A stretch of 64,000 bases of DNA from Actinomadura sp. DC4 (GCF_030406325.1 NZ_JAUEQY010000008.1:248001-312000), one strand, 5' to 3'; shown: positions 43,256 to 53,116, counted from the stretch's first letter. A program made the numbers and translations. The notes: a model not told the origin generated them from the letters alone.

Positions 43256-45589
43256 TCATCGTCCCAGGAAGCGTGCGATAGCGGATGCGCGACCCGTCCC
43301 ACGAATCGGGAAGATCCGGCTCTTGGGAGAGTTGAAGGTCGAGAGCCGGCGCCGCAAATCCTCTTCTCCTGGCAGATCGAGCTCCGACAGGATCTCCAGC
43401 CCATGGCGCCAGGTCTCCTTGGCTTCTCGGGTCATCCCGGAGTTGGCGTACACTTCACCCAGATAACGAAGGCTGGCGGCTTCGGCGGGGAAGTTGCCGA
43501 CGACACCGTAAAGACGTATTGCTTGGTTATATGCGTCGATTGACTTAGCGTATTCACCTAGCTTGGCGTAGGCGTAGCCGAGGCTGTCCAATGTGTCCGC
43601 CTCGCCCTGGCGGTCGCTGAGTGAGCGGAGTAACTCGAGTGCGCGTTCGCAGATCATGACAGCCTCGGCGTGGCGTCCAAGGAGTGTGTAGCACCAGCCT
43701 TCGGCGTTCAGCCCGCGCGCCGCGCCGCTCGGGTCATTCGCCAACTGGTAAAATGGAAGAGCGAGCTTGACGAGCCTCAGTTCCTCTTCGTAGTTTTGCG
43801 TCGCCTCCTCTAGGAGCGCGAGATGATGGTGACCGCGAGCCTGCTCGCTCCAGTCCTCGATGGACGCAGAAAGCGACAGCGCGTGGACGAAATCCGCACG
43901 GGCCGCGGCGTAATTTCCGAGCTTTAGATGAGCTCTCCCCAGCCATCTTCTCGTGAACGCCTGCCCTTGGACGTCGCCACTTCTCTCTGCGGCTCTGTAC
44001 GCCGTCTGCATTGCGACGACAAGCTTCTGCCAGTGAGTATTCCGGTCGATCGAGTCGCCTACTGCCCAGGCGATCTGCCAGGCATAGGTGTCGAGCGACT
44101 CCGCGTAAGCGACACTGATCACTTCAAGGAGAAGCAGATAGTTCTTGTCGAGCCAGCTCGCGGCATCGCCGTACGTGGAAAACTTCTCCGCCGTCACCTT
44201 GCCGACCGGCTCCTGTATATGGATTCGAGCGCGCAGCGGATTATTCATGGCAGATGCGGAGCTCGCACTTTGGAGATAGTAATCGACCATGCGCTGCCGT
44301 GCTTCGGTGACGGCGGCGGCGGTACTCTCGGTATTGCGAAGCCCGATGGAGAACTCACGTATCAAGTCGTGGAATATGTATTCATCGGATGCGGTCCGTA
44401 TTATCATGTAAACGTTGCTCAGCTCGCTGAGCTGCGATGTCGCATCATCGATGGTCACGCCAAGGATCCCGGCTGCGGCCGCCGGGGTAAAGGGAAAGGC
44501 GGGATGCAGGCTCAGCAGACGGAAGGTGCTTGCATGTCTGCTGTCCAGTGTGTCGTACGACCAGAGAAACACGGATTCGGTTCCGGGCTCAGCTTGTGGG
44601 TCGCTGCTCAGGCCGCGCCGGGAGCGGCGGATTTCGTCGGCGATCCGCGCGAGTGGAGTGGTAGGTGTCCTGGCTGCCCTGGCGCTGACTATTGTCAGCG
44701 CCAGGGGAAGGCGCGCGCAAAGTTCGACGAGGTCGTCCAGTGCGCGAAGGTTCGCCTTGACCCTGCTGCTGCCAAGATGGCTGGCGACAAGGCCCTTCGC
44801 CTCTTCATGGGACAGCAGACTCAGAGATATCGGGCGTACGTCTCCCATCTTGTCGATACGGCCGAGGTGTTTACGGCTGGTGATAACGGTCATGCTGGTT
44901 GAACTCGGCGGCAGCAGAGGTATGATCTGTTCTTCGTCCCGTACGTTGTCCAGGACGACGAGTATCCGTCTTCCCGACAAGAGTTTCACATAGATCTTTC
45001 TTAGGCCGGCGAGATTCAGGTGTAACGATGTCCGCTCCATTCCCAGGGCGCCCAAGAGTCTGATAAGAGCTTCTCGGGGAGCCACGGGTGCTTCCAGTGA
45101 AAATCCTTGAAGATCAACGTAGAGCTGTCCGTCGGGATAGTAGTCGCGGATCATGTTTGCCCACTGAACGGCCAGCGCGGTCTTCCCGACACCGGCCATT
45201 CCGTGGATTGCGGCGATCGTTATTATTTCGGCGTGAGAATGAGGGTTGATGAGCGCCCATAGGCGGTCCAGCTCCTTATTGCGGCCTACGAAGTGACGCG
45301 ATGCCGCCGGAAGTAGATCGAGGATCGAATATTCTGGTCCCTCGTTTCGTGCCGGTGAAGAGATCGAGGTGTGGCGGCTGTTTCTTGTGTGGGAAATGGA
45401 CTCTGCTGCTACGGTGAGAAAACCGCCGAAGATAATAAAGGCGGTGCCGAGTAGATATTCGCCACGCTGGACGATGATTCCCGCAATTCCTGCGGTGATA
45501 ACACTGAGGCCGACTATTGTGGGGGCGAACGAGCGTCCGTGTTTGAGTTTTGTGCGGCGTGGCCGGGAACTCGGTAATAGCATTCTCAC
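43256..45589 (-). CDS. Membrane-anchored NB-ARC/TPR protein
   Basis: 777 aa. Two hydrophobic segments near residues 20-65 (IVGLSVITAGIAGIIVQRG and LLGTAFIIFGGFLTVAA) should anchor it in the membrane. NB-ARC follows with HFVGRNKELDRLW, Walker A GMAGVGKT, ILVVLDNV (Walker B region), VITSRKH and LCARLPLALTIV. The C-terminal 300 residues are TPRs (GRAHLKLGNYAAARADFVHA, GYAYAKLGEYAKSIDAYNQA). This is the AfsR/SARP-like NB-ARC plus TPR layout without a DNA-binding domain. Start GTG 45589 or ATG 45583. Base composition is clearly less GC-rich than neighbouring genes, suggesting recent acquisition. Confidence 0.87.
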   Translation of the reverse strand: MRMLLPSSRPRRTKLKHGRSFAPTIVGLSVITAGIAGIIVQRGEYLLGTAFIIFGGFLTVAAESISHTRNSRHTSISSPARNEGPEYSILDLLPAASRHFVGRNKELDRLWALINPHSHAEIITIAAIHGMAGVGKTALAVQWANMIRDYYPDGQLYVDLQGFSLEAPVAPREALIRLLGALGMERTSLHLNLAGLRKIYVKLLSGRRILVVLDNVRDEEQIIPLLPPSSTSMTVITSRKHLGRIDKMGDVRPISLSLLSHEEAKGLVASHLGSSRVKANLRALDDLVELCARLPLALTIVSARAARTPTTPLARIADEIRRSRRGLSSDPQAEPGTESVFLWSYDTLDSRHASTFRLLSLHPAFPFTPAAAAGILGVTIDDATSQLSELSNVYMIIRTASDEYIFHDLIREFSIGLRNTESTAAAVTEARQRMVDYYLQSASSASAMNNPLRARIHIQEPVGKVTAEKFSTYGDAASWLDKNYLLLLEVISVAYAESLDTYAWQIAWAVGDSIDRNTHWQKLVVAMQTAYRAAERSGDVQGQAFTRRWLGRAHLKLGNYAAARADFVHALSLSASIEDWSEQARGHHHLALLEEATQNYEEELRLVKLALPFYQLANDPSGAARGLNAEGWCYTLLGRHAEAVMICERALELLRSLSDRQGEADTLDSLGYAYAKLGEYAKSIDAYNQAIRLYGVVGNFPAEAASLRYLGEVYANSGMTREAKETWRHGLEILSELDLPGEEDLRRRLSTFNSPKSRIFPIRGTGRASAIARFLGR

Positions 45590-45939
45590 GATAAGCCTTA
45601 TCGCATGCGATGTGGAAAACTCGCTGAGTTATCAGTATTCAGTTCGATCTTCCCGGACGGCTTCGGCCGGACTGGACATGTTGATATCCGGAACAGCAAG
45701 AGAGCTACCCGATCCAGGGCACGAGATAACGCCTTCCATCGGACTCGTTAAGTGATCAAGCGTGCGGCTACGGGTCGCGTCGGGCATGTCGACCTGTGCG
45801 GCCGGCGCATCACCTGGACGCACTCTGTCCTGGGCGCTGTCCGGAAACGGAGCACGTGTCGTGGGTGCCATGACCCGTGGGAGACCGGGTGCAGTCCCCT
45901 GGGATCCAGCGACCGGCAGGGACTCGCCGATCGCGTGCC

Positions 45940-46393
45940 CACGAAAGGCCCGGCCAAGGCCGCTGCCACGGCTTGTCCGCGACGGCGGTCTCCAGCAGGG
46001 CGTCGAGTTGCGTCGGCTTTCCCGTCCTTACGTCGACCGAGGCCGATCCGAGGTGGTGGTAGGTGCGCGAGTCGATGATGATCTGCGTCCGAAAATCGTC
46101 ACTGCCCGAAAGGGACGTGAAAGCGTCCCCGCGCCGTCCCGCCGCGTCGAGGACGCCGTGCTGGAGACCCACGCCGTCGAGCTTCGGGAAGACCCGGAAA
46201 GGCCCGCCCTCACCCTGGACGGCAGGCTTCGCCGGAACGCGGCGAGGAAGGTCTCCGCGACGATGTCGTCGGCGGCATCGATCCCCAGCCGCCGAGCGAC
46301 ATAGCGGTGAATCTGCTGTACGTAGCGGTCGAACAGTCCGGCGAAAGCCTCCGGGTCCTGCCACGAACGCCGGATGAGTAAGGGGGTACTCAT
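45940..46393 (-). pseudogene. Remnant of an ECF sigma factor fused by deletion to a CU044_5270-like tail
   Basis: From ATG 46393 the frame encodes sigma region 2 (SWQDPEAFAGLFDRYVQQIH, RRLGIDAADDIVAETFLAAF) and then degenerates near 46235. In another minus frame, CU044_5270-type C-terminal sequence follows (FPKLDGVGLQHGVLDAAG, FRTQIIIDSRTYHHLGS, LLETAVADK). The order sigma then CU044_5270 is the order of the intact pair at 56917-58730. The missing sigma C-terminus and CU044_5270 N-terminus imply an internal deletion plus frame loss. The neighbouring stretch 45590-45940 holds no gene I can support. Confidence 0.7.
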
Positions 46394-46427
46394 GTGGTCG
46401 GCGCCCGCCGGGCGAAGGGTGGGCGGT

Positions 46428-48986
46428 ATGCGCCGAATCCTTACCGTTGTCCTGCTGATGATGTCGGGCCTGTACGCCCTCGATGGGGCGGCGCGGGCCG
46501 ACGTCGGGTATTTCGACTATTCGACGGTGAAGCAGCCGGACAACGTCGTCGAACTACGCGGTGCCCGGGAGCAGTACCGCGTACCGCCGCTGCTGGCTCA
46601 GGCGTGCAAGCCGTTACCGGCCGCATGGGGAGAGGACTACCCGGCCGTGGTCCTCGCCCAGGTGGGGCTACTGCGGATGCTGGACACCGACATCGGCACG
46701 TCGTCGGTCCAGCGTGTGATGAACGGCGGCGATGACGGCAAGGGCACCACGTACCCGCCGATCACCCAGGACGGCGCCCGGACGTGCCTGACGGCGCTGG
46801 CCCCGGACTGGGAGACGCCGTTCGCGGACGTGGTGTTCGACGGCAAGACGCGGCGGAGCGCGTCTGGCTGGGAGACCGTCTCCGACGAGCTGCTGCACAT
46901 GCCACAGTTGACCGGGCGGCCGGGCACCAAGTCCGGCCCTCCGTGCTTCGACGGCGACGCCGATCTCGCGATGGCGATGGCCCTGCGGGTCTGGGTACTG
47001 GCCCGCTACCACTACCCGGCGGCACGGGCCGAGGGGCTTGACGCGGCGATGGCCCGCGTGGCGTGGCTGGAGGGCGGCCCGGTGCCGGCCGACACCGTCA
47101 ACTGCAACCTCGGGCCTTTCCCGGTGCCCGAGACCGAGAACCATCAGCTGATGATCGAGTCGACCCGGTACCTGCACAACGCCCTGCTCCCCATGCTCAC
47201 CGGCGACGTGTACGAGGCCGGCACGAACAGCGCCCTGACGACGTACGTCCGCAATGACAACGCCGACAACGCCGCCAACGGCCTGCGGGCGAGGCTCGAC
47301 GCCATGCTGAGCGCCTGGATCGCCCACGACTTCGTGGAGTACAACTCCCGTGTCTACGCGCGGCTGCAGATGATCGGCCTGCTCAACCTGTACGACCTGG
47401 CGCCGCTGGAGGACCCGCTGCGCCCGAAGGTACGCGCCGTACTGGACCTGATCGTGGCCAAGGCGGCCACCGAGTCGATGGGCGAGCTGCGCAACACCAC
47501 GTTCCGGCGGCGGGCCGAGTACCGTACCGACCGGCTGTTCGACTCCGACGAGGTCAGCCCGATGATGCAGGTCTGGACGGGCGACCTCGCCCCCGTGCCG
47601 CACTCCCGGATCAACTTCGCCGAAGAGGGCACGATCGCCGCCTCCGCCCGTTACCGGCCGCCCGAGCTGCTGACCGACTTGATGATCAACCAGCGGCACC
47701 ACAGTTACCTGCAGGGCTTCAACGGCCGTGGCCAGGGCGAGCTGGCCTTCGGCGCCCCCGGGCTGACCATCTCCGGCGGCGGGTGGCGGACCCCGTGCGC
47801 GTACGGCGAGGTCGCGGGGATCTGCTTCGGCTCGGGCAATGATCCGGGCCACCCCGAGCGGCTGCTGCTGATGCCGCAACGCACCCGGATGGACGGCGAC
47901 GCTCTCCCGGTGGAGTCCTGGATGCTGCGCGGCGACCAGAGCGACAACGCCTGCCTGGCCCGCGGTGTGGCGTGCTCGTCGTCCTGGACGCTCGGCTCCT
48001 ACGCACCCGCCGCCACCACCGAGTGCCGCCGTGAGTTCAGCCAGGGCGCGGACCGGATCCGCGCCTACCGGTTCGACCCGGCGTGCATGAAGGACCAGGG
48101 CACCTGGCCGTCGGCGTCCTGCTTCTACGCGTACGTACGCGACCTGGGAAACCGGCGCGACAATCCCGCGCAGTCCTACCTGGTCGTCCACACCTGTACG
48201 CCCGACGAGGGCGCCACCGGCTTCGCGCCGTTCGTCGACTACCTCACCACCGGCCCTGGCCGTCCGGGCCCGGCGACCAGTTCCTGCGGCCGCGAGCACG
48301 GCAAGCACCCGGGCGGCACCTGCCGCGGCTGGAAGTTCACCTTCCGCCCGCCGCCGGTGACCGGCCCGCTCACCCCGGCCGCCCCCGTCACGCTCACCGC
48401 CCAGACGACCGGCAACGGGCCCGCCGCCTATACGGCGAGCGCCGCCCCGTACGGCACCGGCTCGGCCGGCGGCGACATCGCCCAGACCCTCGACGGTCTC
48501 CGGCTGCGCTTCACCAACCCGGCCACCGGGGAGAGCTTCACGGACACTCCCACGGGCACCGCCGCCACCCCCGGCACCCCGCGCCCGTTCACCCTGACCG
48601 GCGCCGTCACCGTCTCCACCACCGGTCCGGGCGACGCCCTGGCCACGATCACCGGAGTCCCCTATCCCGACCTGGTCCGGGACGTGAACGTCACGGTCAT
48701 CGACAAGACCCTGGCCGACGAATGCGCCGGCACCGCCGGCTGCGTCCCGTTCCCGCCGATCTCACTCGGCCACTGGACGTACTACTACCGCGGCACCCCC
48801 TTCGAGACCGGACCCGCGAAGTTCACCGACGAGCTGTACGCCCGCCCAGGCGACACCTACCGCTTCGAGGCCTGCGTCACCTGGCAGCACCTGCTCACCT
48901 CGGCCGACTTCTGGACCGACCCCTACGGCGTCAACACCCCCGACGCCCACCGCACCTGCCAGACCACCGACACGACGCCGTCATGA
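46428..48986 (+). CDS. Large secreted protein of unknown function
   Basis: 852 aa from ATG 46428 (upstream AAGGGTGGG). A signal peptide is clear: RRILTVVLLMMSGLYALDG, then AARA. The mature part is Cys-containing, as expected for an exported protein. Residues about 130-480 are mostly helical with pairs such as LAMAMALRVWVLARYHYPAA and RVYARLQMIGLLNLYDLAPL, a pattern like an alpha/alpha toroid. The C-terminal third is Thr/Pro/Gly-rich and beta-like (TGAVTVSTTGPGDALATI). I do not recognise the family; a polysaccharide-active toroid is possible but unproven. Its stop overlaps that of the convergent beta-propeller gene by 6 nt. Confidence 0.8.
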   Translation: MRRILTVVLLMMSGLYALDGAARADVGYFDYSTVKQPDNVVELRGAREQYRVPPLLAQACKPLPAAWGEDYPAVVLAQVGLLRMLDTDIGTSSVQRVMNGGDDGKGTTYPPITQDGARTCLTALAPDWETPFADVVFDGKTRRSASGWETVSDELLHMPQLTGRPGTKSGPPCFDGDADLAMAMALRVWVLARYHYPAARAEGLDAAMARVAWLEGGPVPADTVNCNLGPFPVPETENHQLMIESTRYLHNALLPMLTGDVYEAGTNSALTTYVRNDNADNAANGLRARLDAMLSAWIAHDFVEYNSRVYARLQMIGLLNLYDLAPLEDPLRPKVRAVLDLIVAKAATESMGELRNTTFRRRAEYRTDRLFDSDEVSPMMQVWTGDLAPVPHSRINFAEEGTIAASARYRPPELLTDLMINQRHHSYLQGFNGRGQGELAFGAPGLTISGGGWRTPCAYGEVAGICFGSGNDPGHPERLLLMPQRTRMDGDALPVESWMLRGDQSDNACLARGVACSSSWTLGSYAPAATTECRREFSQGADRIRAYRFDPACMKDQGTWPSASCFYAYVRDLGNRRDNPAQSYLVVHTCTPDEGATGFAPFVDYLTTGPGRPGPATSSCGREHGKHPGGTCRGWKFTFRPPPVTGPLTPAAPVTLTAQTTGNGPAAYTASAAPYGTGSAGGDIAQTLDGLRLRFTNPATGESFTDTPTGTAATPGTPRPFTLTGAVTVSTTGPGDALATITGVPYPDLVRDVNVTVIDKTLADECAGTAGCVPFPPISLGHWTYYYRGTPFETGPAKFTDELYARPGDTYRFEACVTWQHLLTSADFWTDPYGVNTPDAHRTCQTTDTTPS

Positions 48987-50072
48987 CGGATCGAGGATCC
49001 ACAGGTGTCCCGGGGCCGCCGTGTAGATCCGGCCGAGGCGGTCGAGGGCGGGGCGGTACGTCAGGGGTGCCGGGGCGCGCCAGGTCCAGCGTTCGGCGCC
49101 GGACGGGTCCAGCCGCCGGACGAAACACTCCTCCGAGAGGTCGTACCACTGGTGGTAGTTCCGCCAGCGGTCGAGCGTCGGGCTGCAGAACAGCAGCACG
49201 TCGCCGCCGGTCGTGGCCAGGAGGACGCGTGGTTCGGCGGCGCTGCGGTGCGTCCAGATCACCCGGCCGTCCAGGTCGACCAGCACGACCGCCCAGGTGT
49301 TCTCCCCGGTCGGGCCCAGCGCGACCAGGCCACCGCCGGGCCGGTCGACCGGGGTCGGCGTTCCGTGGATGGGGATCGCCGGTTCCAGCCGTACGGTCGT
49401 CGCCGATCTGGGGTGGAAGAGGTACCGGCCCGCGCCGGAGTCCCACCTCAGCTCGGCCAGCAGCGCGTCGCCGAGGGCCACGACCGGTCCCTCGATCTCG
49501 CCGTCGCCGGCGGCCGGCGCATCGGGCCGCCCGGTGGCGTGGACACCGTCGCGGTCCGCCGTCCAGCGCGGCGTCCCGTTCAGGTCGAAGGCGCGCAGGC
49601 GTGGGCCGTCGCCGACGATGACGACGTTGCGCTGGACGAGCGGAGCCGCCGAGAGCCGCCGGGACAGCGGAAGGGACCATCGCGTCGTCCCGTCCGGTCC
49701 GGCCTTCTTCAGCTCGCCCCCGCCCTCCGCGGTCCAACGGCAGAAGACGAGGTCGCCATCCGGGGCGGCCGCCGGCGCGGACATCGCCGGCTCCGGCCAG
49801 GCCGCCGTGGTCTCGCCGGTACGCACGTCCCGTACGACCAGGATCCCGTCTTCCGGCCGGGCGACCAGGTCACCGGGGAGCAGCACCGGAGTGCCGGGAA
49901 AGAGTGTCTCCTTCTCGGCCGACCAGGCGACGCCGTCCTCGGAGGAGGTCAGGCACATGTACGCCGGTGTGGCGACGACGCAGGCCGTGTCGAGGGCCGG
50001 CAACAGTGTTCCACCGGGGGCGTCCGGCAGGGGAGACGACCAGCGGACACGGTCGCTCGGCTCGTCGCTCAT
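48981..50072 (-). CDS. PQQ-like beta-propeller repeat protein
   Basis: 363 aa from ATG 50072. Repeated blade-like units with Trp/Asp-Gly turns run throughout: DGILVVRDVRTGETTAAWPE, GPDGTTRWSLPLSRRLSAAP, LRAFDLNGTPRWTADRDG, VDLDGRVIWTHRSA and DPSGAERWTWRAPAPLTYRP. These are quinoprotein-type (PQQ-like) repeats, about six or seven blades. No signal peptide is visible, so it is probably cytoplasmic. It starts 37 nt after the stop of the polymorphic-toxin gene in the same orientation and is the natural candidate for that toxin's immunity or accessory protein (inference from position). Confidence 0.82.
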   Translation of the reverse strand: MSDEPSDRVRWSSPLPDAPGGTLLPALDTACVVATPAYMCLTSSEDGVAWSAEKETLFPGTPVLLPGDLVARPEDGILVVRDVRTGETTAAWPEPAMSAPAAAPDGDLVFCRWTAEGGGELKKAGPDGTTRWSLPLSRRLSAAPLVQRNVVIVGDGPRLRAFDLNGTPRWTADRDGVHATGRPDAPAAGDGEIEGPVVALGDALLAELRWDSGAGRYLFHPRSATTVRLEPAIPIHGTPTPVDRPGGGLVALGPTGENTWAVVLVDLDGRVIWTHRSAAEPRVLLATTGGDVLLFCSPTLDRWRNYHQWYDLSEECFVRRLDPSGAERWTWRAPAPLTYRPALDRLGRIYTAAPGHLWILDPS

Positions 50073-50109
50073 GTGATCGTCCTCCTCGGCGCACGCCGGT
50101 CGTTCGCGG

Positions 50110-52755
50110 TCACAACAGGCCGAGCTCACGTAGCTGGTCCGTCGCCACGCCCCTGCGGGCCCGCAGCTCGTGCTCCGGCATGGCCTGGGCAAGTTTCGGG
50201 GCGTTGACGATGGTGTGCACCGAATCGTGCACGGCGGAGAACCGGTAGGCGACGTCGGGAATGGCCGGTCCGCCGGCCGCGGTGTAGCTCGCCTGGAAGT
50301 GGCGCCACAACTCGGCGAAGTCGGACTTCGGCAGGTCGAACATCCGGGAGTACACCTCCAGATCGTGCCGGAACATCTCGACGTCACGGCTCGGTGGAGC
50401 GATGCCCGCTCCGTCCGCGTCCATCGACTTGTCGGAGTTCCCAAGGTCGATGAACGTGACACTGCCGTCCGTCTTGTCGTAGAAGAAGTTGCCGGGGTTC
50501 GGGTCGCCGTGCAAGACGGACGCGGGGCCGGGATCGCGGCGCATCTCGTCCAGCACCTGCCGGATGCCGTCGTGCAGCCGGTCCACCGGGATGCCCTGCG
50601 ACTCGTAGGCCTGGCGGTGGGTCACGAGGTGGTCGGCGAAGCCGCTGAGGTTGTCCATGTACTCGCCGAGGTACTCCGGGCGGGCCGTACGCCCCTCGAC
50701 AAGGGTGTTGGAATGCAGGTCGGCGAGGCCTTCGGCGATCTTGCCGGTCGCCTGGCGGAGGGTCTCGAACTCGGCCGCCCGATCGCCGGCGGGTGCGTCG
50801 CGTACGGACTGGAAGTGGTCGACCAGCGCGTCTCCGGGTGCGACGGAGAAGGTGGCCACACCCGCCGGAACCCCCTCTCCGACATGCGCCGCGCCGACGT
50901 CGAGCACCTCCGGTACCCGGAACCGGGTGAACTCGGGGCGGTCGAAGCGCTCGGTCACCGACATCTCGCGGATGAACTCCTCGGGCTTCGGGAACAGCTT
51001 GGTGATCGCCGCGACGCCTTCTCCGGCGGTGTCGCGTACGAGGAACACCGGTGCTCCCGAACGGCCGCGCGGGCCGTCGCCCCCGCCGACGCGGTCGATG
51101 GTGACGCGGTCGGACGGGATGCCGGCGGACCGCCCGGAGAAGTCGGTCAGCGCCGACCGTACCTCCGCCCCCGGGCTCCTGGGCGGGCCTGCGGCCATGG
51201 CGGCCAGGGTGCTCGCATCGGATGCGCCGCCGAGGCCGGGCACCGGCGGCAGCCCGTCCATGTAGGCCCGTACCTGCGGCGCGGCGAGCACGCCGTCGTC
51301 GGAGCGAAGGTGCGTCGCCCCTTCCATGGCCGAGTGCGCCGCGGGCGGGGGCCCGGTGTCGGTGTGCCCGGCAAGCGCTGTGTGGTCGGATGAGGACGTC
51401 TCAGGCATTGGCAGGCCGCCGTCGTGATCGGACCCGAGCAGGGGGCCGTCGCCCACCGTCTCCTGGGGTGTCCGGAAGGCGCCCAAGGCCTCGGCGTTGA
51501 CGGCCATCCCACCGGCCATGAGCAGGTCCCTGCCCCAGTCGACGCGACCGTCGTTGAGCGCCGCGTCGGCGCCCACGTTGGCCCCGAAGCCGAGCGCGGT
51601 GTTGGTGACGATCCGGCCGGGCAGGCGGTTGGCCAGGAAGTCGGCGAACGGATCGCCCGCGGCCGCCGCGTTCGCCAGCCGGACGTTCGCGGCGCCCATC
51701 AGGCCGCCGCCGAGGGCGGCCAGACCCGTGGACTCGGTGAGGTTCTTCCAGTCGAACTCGGTCTGCAGGCCGTAGTGCTCGCGGGTGAGCTGCCCGACGG
51801 TGTTGAGGCCGCCCACGTACACCGCGGCCGCGGCGGCGGTGCGCACGGCCGCGCTGCGCATCATCCGGACCAGCGCCACGCCGACGTTCCTGGTCTCCAT
51901 GAGCGCCGGGAGCTGGGCGAGCGCGCCTCCGGGCGCCATCGAGAGGAGCCGTGCCGTCGCCCACAGCGCGGCGAGGAGTACGACCGAGGCCGTGAACTGC
52001 GTCTTCGCCGACCTGATCTCGACGGCCAGGTGACGGCAGTACGCGGCGATCGCCCGGCACGCCCTGGCGATATCGATCAGATGACCGGACCCTGTCTGGG
52101 CGAGCCGGGCGAACGACACGGCGAACCCCTCGATGCCCGCCCCGGCGTTGTTCGAGGTGATGGCCTTCGCGTGTGCGGTCGCCTCGCCGGTGACGTAGTC
52201 GACGACGTCGGCCATGGCGTCGAAGGCCGTCGCCACGGCGTCCATGCCCGCAGCGTCGCCGGCGGGCGGCTTGCAGCCCACGACGAGTTCTTCGAGCAGC
52301 CCGAACAGCCACTCGGTCCCCGGCGGGGGCGGGTCGTCATGGACCAGACCGGCCGTGAACCCGCCGGCGGGCGGCGGCGTCTGCGGCGACCGGGCGCCGC
52401 CGAGGTGGAGGTTGAACGCCGGGTTGTCGCCGTCCGGCTCGGCCTCGGCGTAGATCTGGGCCATCCGCACCGCTTTGACGGCGTGACCGCGCAGAGCCAG
52501 CGACAGTTGCCACAATCCGTCGACGGTCGCGTCGCGGGCGTCGCGGAAACCGATCGACCGGCCCTCGCCGTTGAAGAACACCTGTCCCAGGCTGTCGTTT
52601 CCCCAGGGAGAGCCGAGGCCGTGCAGTGCGGTGACCAGGGTCGACAGCCCGGACGCCAACGCCAGCCCGGCGTCGTCGATGCCCACGGCCGAGGTGACGA
52701 TCTTGGCCGGCGTCACGTCCAGATAGTGACCACCGGCCGGGTTCGCTCCGCCCAT
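50110..52755 (-). CDS. WXG/CpnT-like polymorphic toxin with APH-type kinase C-terminal domain
   Basis: 881 aa from ATG 52755 (upstream GAAGGA). The N-terminal 350 residues are helical and resemble the WXG100/CpnT-like export domain of actinobacterial polymorphic toxins (VTALHGLGSPWGNDSLGQVF, AYCRHLAVEIRSAKTQF). A hydrophobic stretch (SVVLLAALWATARLLSMAPG) and a Gly/Ala-rich linker follow. The last 330 residues form an aminoglycoside-phosphotransferase/fructosamine-kinase-like domain, with Brenner motif VLHGDPNPGNFF near 746-757 and metal-binding FIDLGNS near 768. This layout suggests a secreted kinase effector delivered by a type VII-like route. No ESX genes are in the window. Confidence 0.78.
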   Translation of the reverse strand: MGGANPAGGHYLDVTPAKIVTSAVGIDDAGLALASGLSTLVTALHGLGSPWGNDSLGQVFFNGEGRSIGFRDARDATVDGLWQLSLALRGHAVKAVRMAQIYAEAEPDGDNPAFNLHLGGARSPQTPPPAGGFTAGLVHDDPPPPGTEWLFGLLEELVVGCKPPAGDAAGMDAVATAFDAMADVVDYVTGEATAHAKAITSNNAGAGIEGFAVSFARLAQTGSGHLIDIARACRAIAAYCRHLAVEIRSAKTQFTASVVLLAALWATARLLSMAPGGALAQLPALMETRNVGVALVRMMRSAAVRTAAAAAVYVGGLNTVGQLTREHYGLQTEFDWKNLTESTGLAALGGGLMGAANVRLANAAAAGDPFADFLANRLPGRIVTNTALGFGANVGADAALNDGRVDWGRDLLMAGGMAVNAEALGAFRTPQETVGDGPLLGSDHDGGLPMPETSSSDHTALAGHTDTGPPPAAHSAMEGATHLRSDDGVLAAPQVRAYMDGLPPVPGLGGASDASTLAAMAAGPPRSPGAEVRSALTDFSGRSAGIPSDRVTIDRVGGGDGPRGRSGAPVFLVRDTAGEGVAAITKLFPKPEEFIREMSVTERFDRPEFTRFRVPEVLDVGAAHVGEGVPAGVATFSVAPGDALVDHFQSVRDAPAGDRAAEFETLRQATGKIAEGLADLHSNTLVEGRTARPEYLGEYMDNLSGFADHLVTHRQAYESQGIPVDRLHDGIRQVLDEMRRDPGPASVLHGDPNPGNFFYDKTDGSVTFIDLGNSDKSMDADGAGIAPPSRDVEMFRHDLEVYSRMFDLPKSDFAELWRHFQASYTAAGGPAIPDVAYRFSAVHDSVHTIVNAPKLAQAMPEHELRARRGVATDQLRELGLL

Positions 52756-53116
52756 CCAGGTCCTTCCGTCTTCCCCCCGTGCATGTCGATGCTCGGGAGC
52801 AGACTCCGGCAGCAGGCGGCACCTTACCGTCAAGTCGCTCTTGCCGACTCAAACGATCAGCGGAAACCTGAGAAATGGTCAGCGGACGTCGACGTGATCT
52901 CTTCGGGCTTGAAGTCCACGCGGATGGTCCTGCCGGCGTAGGAGACGTACCACGGAGCGCTGCCGAATTAGGCTGAAACGCATCCGGCGCCGAGGCTGTG
53001 GGGCTCGCCGGCCTTGGCGGTCTCGGCGGAGACCGTCTCGCCGGTGCCTTCCCTCGCGCCACCACTGAGAACGAGGTCCTCGACCGGCGGTTGCCGGGCG
53101 GGGACTTCGTGTGGGG
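52756..53116. other. Interval upstream of the toxin gene with coding-like minus-strand fragments
   Basis: Minus-strand frames show short protein-like pieces, SAPWYVSYAGRTIRVDFKPE in one frame and EDLVLSGGAREGTGETVSAE in another, but no complete gene with a start and ribosome site. They may be decayed remains of one or two small genes. Confidence 0.35.

Noticed and set aside
46084-46377. Plus-strand frames opposite the sigma/CU044_5270 remnant
   Set aside because: Minus-strand family motifs explain the region; the plus frames are their complements.
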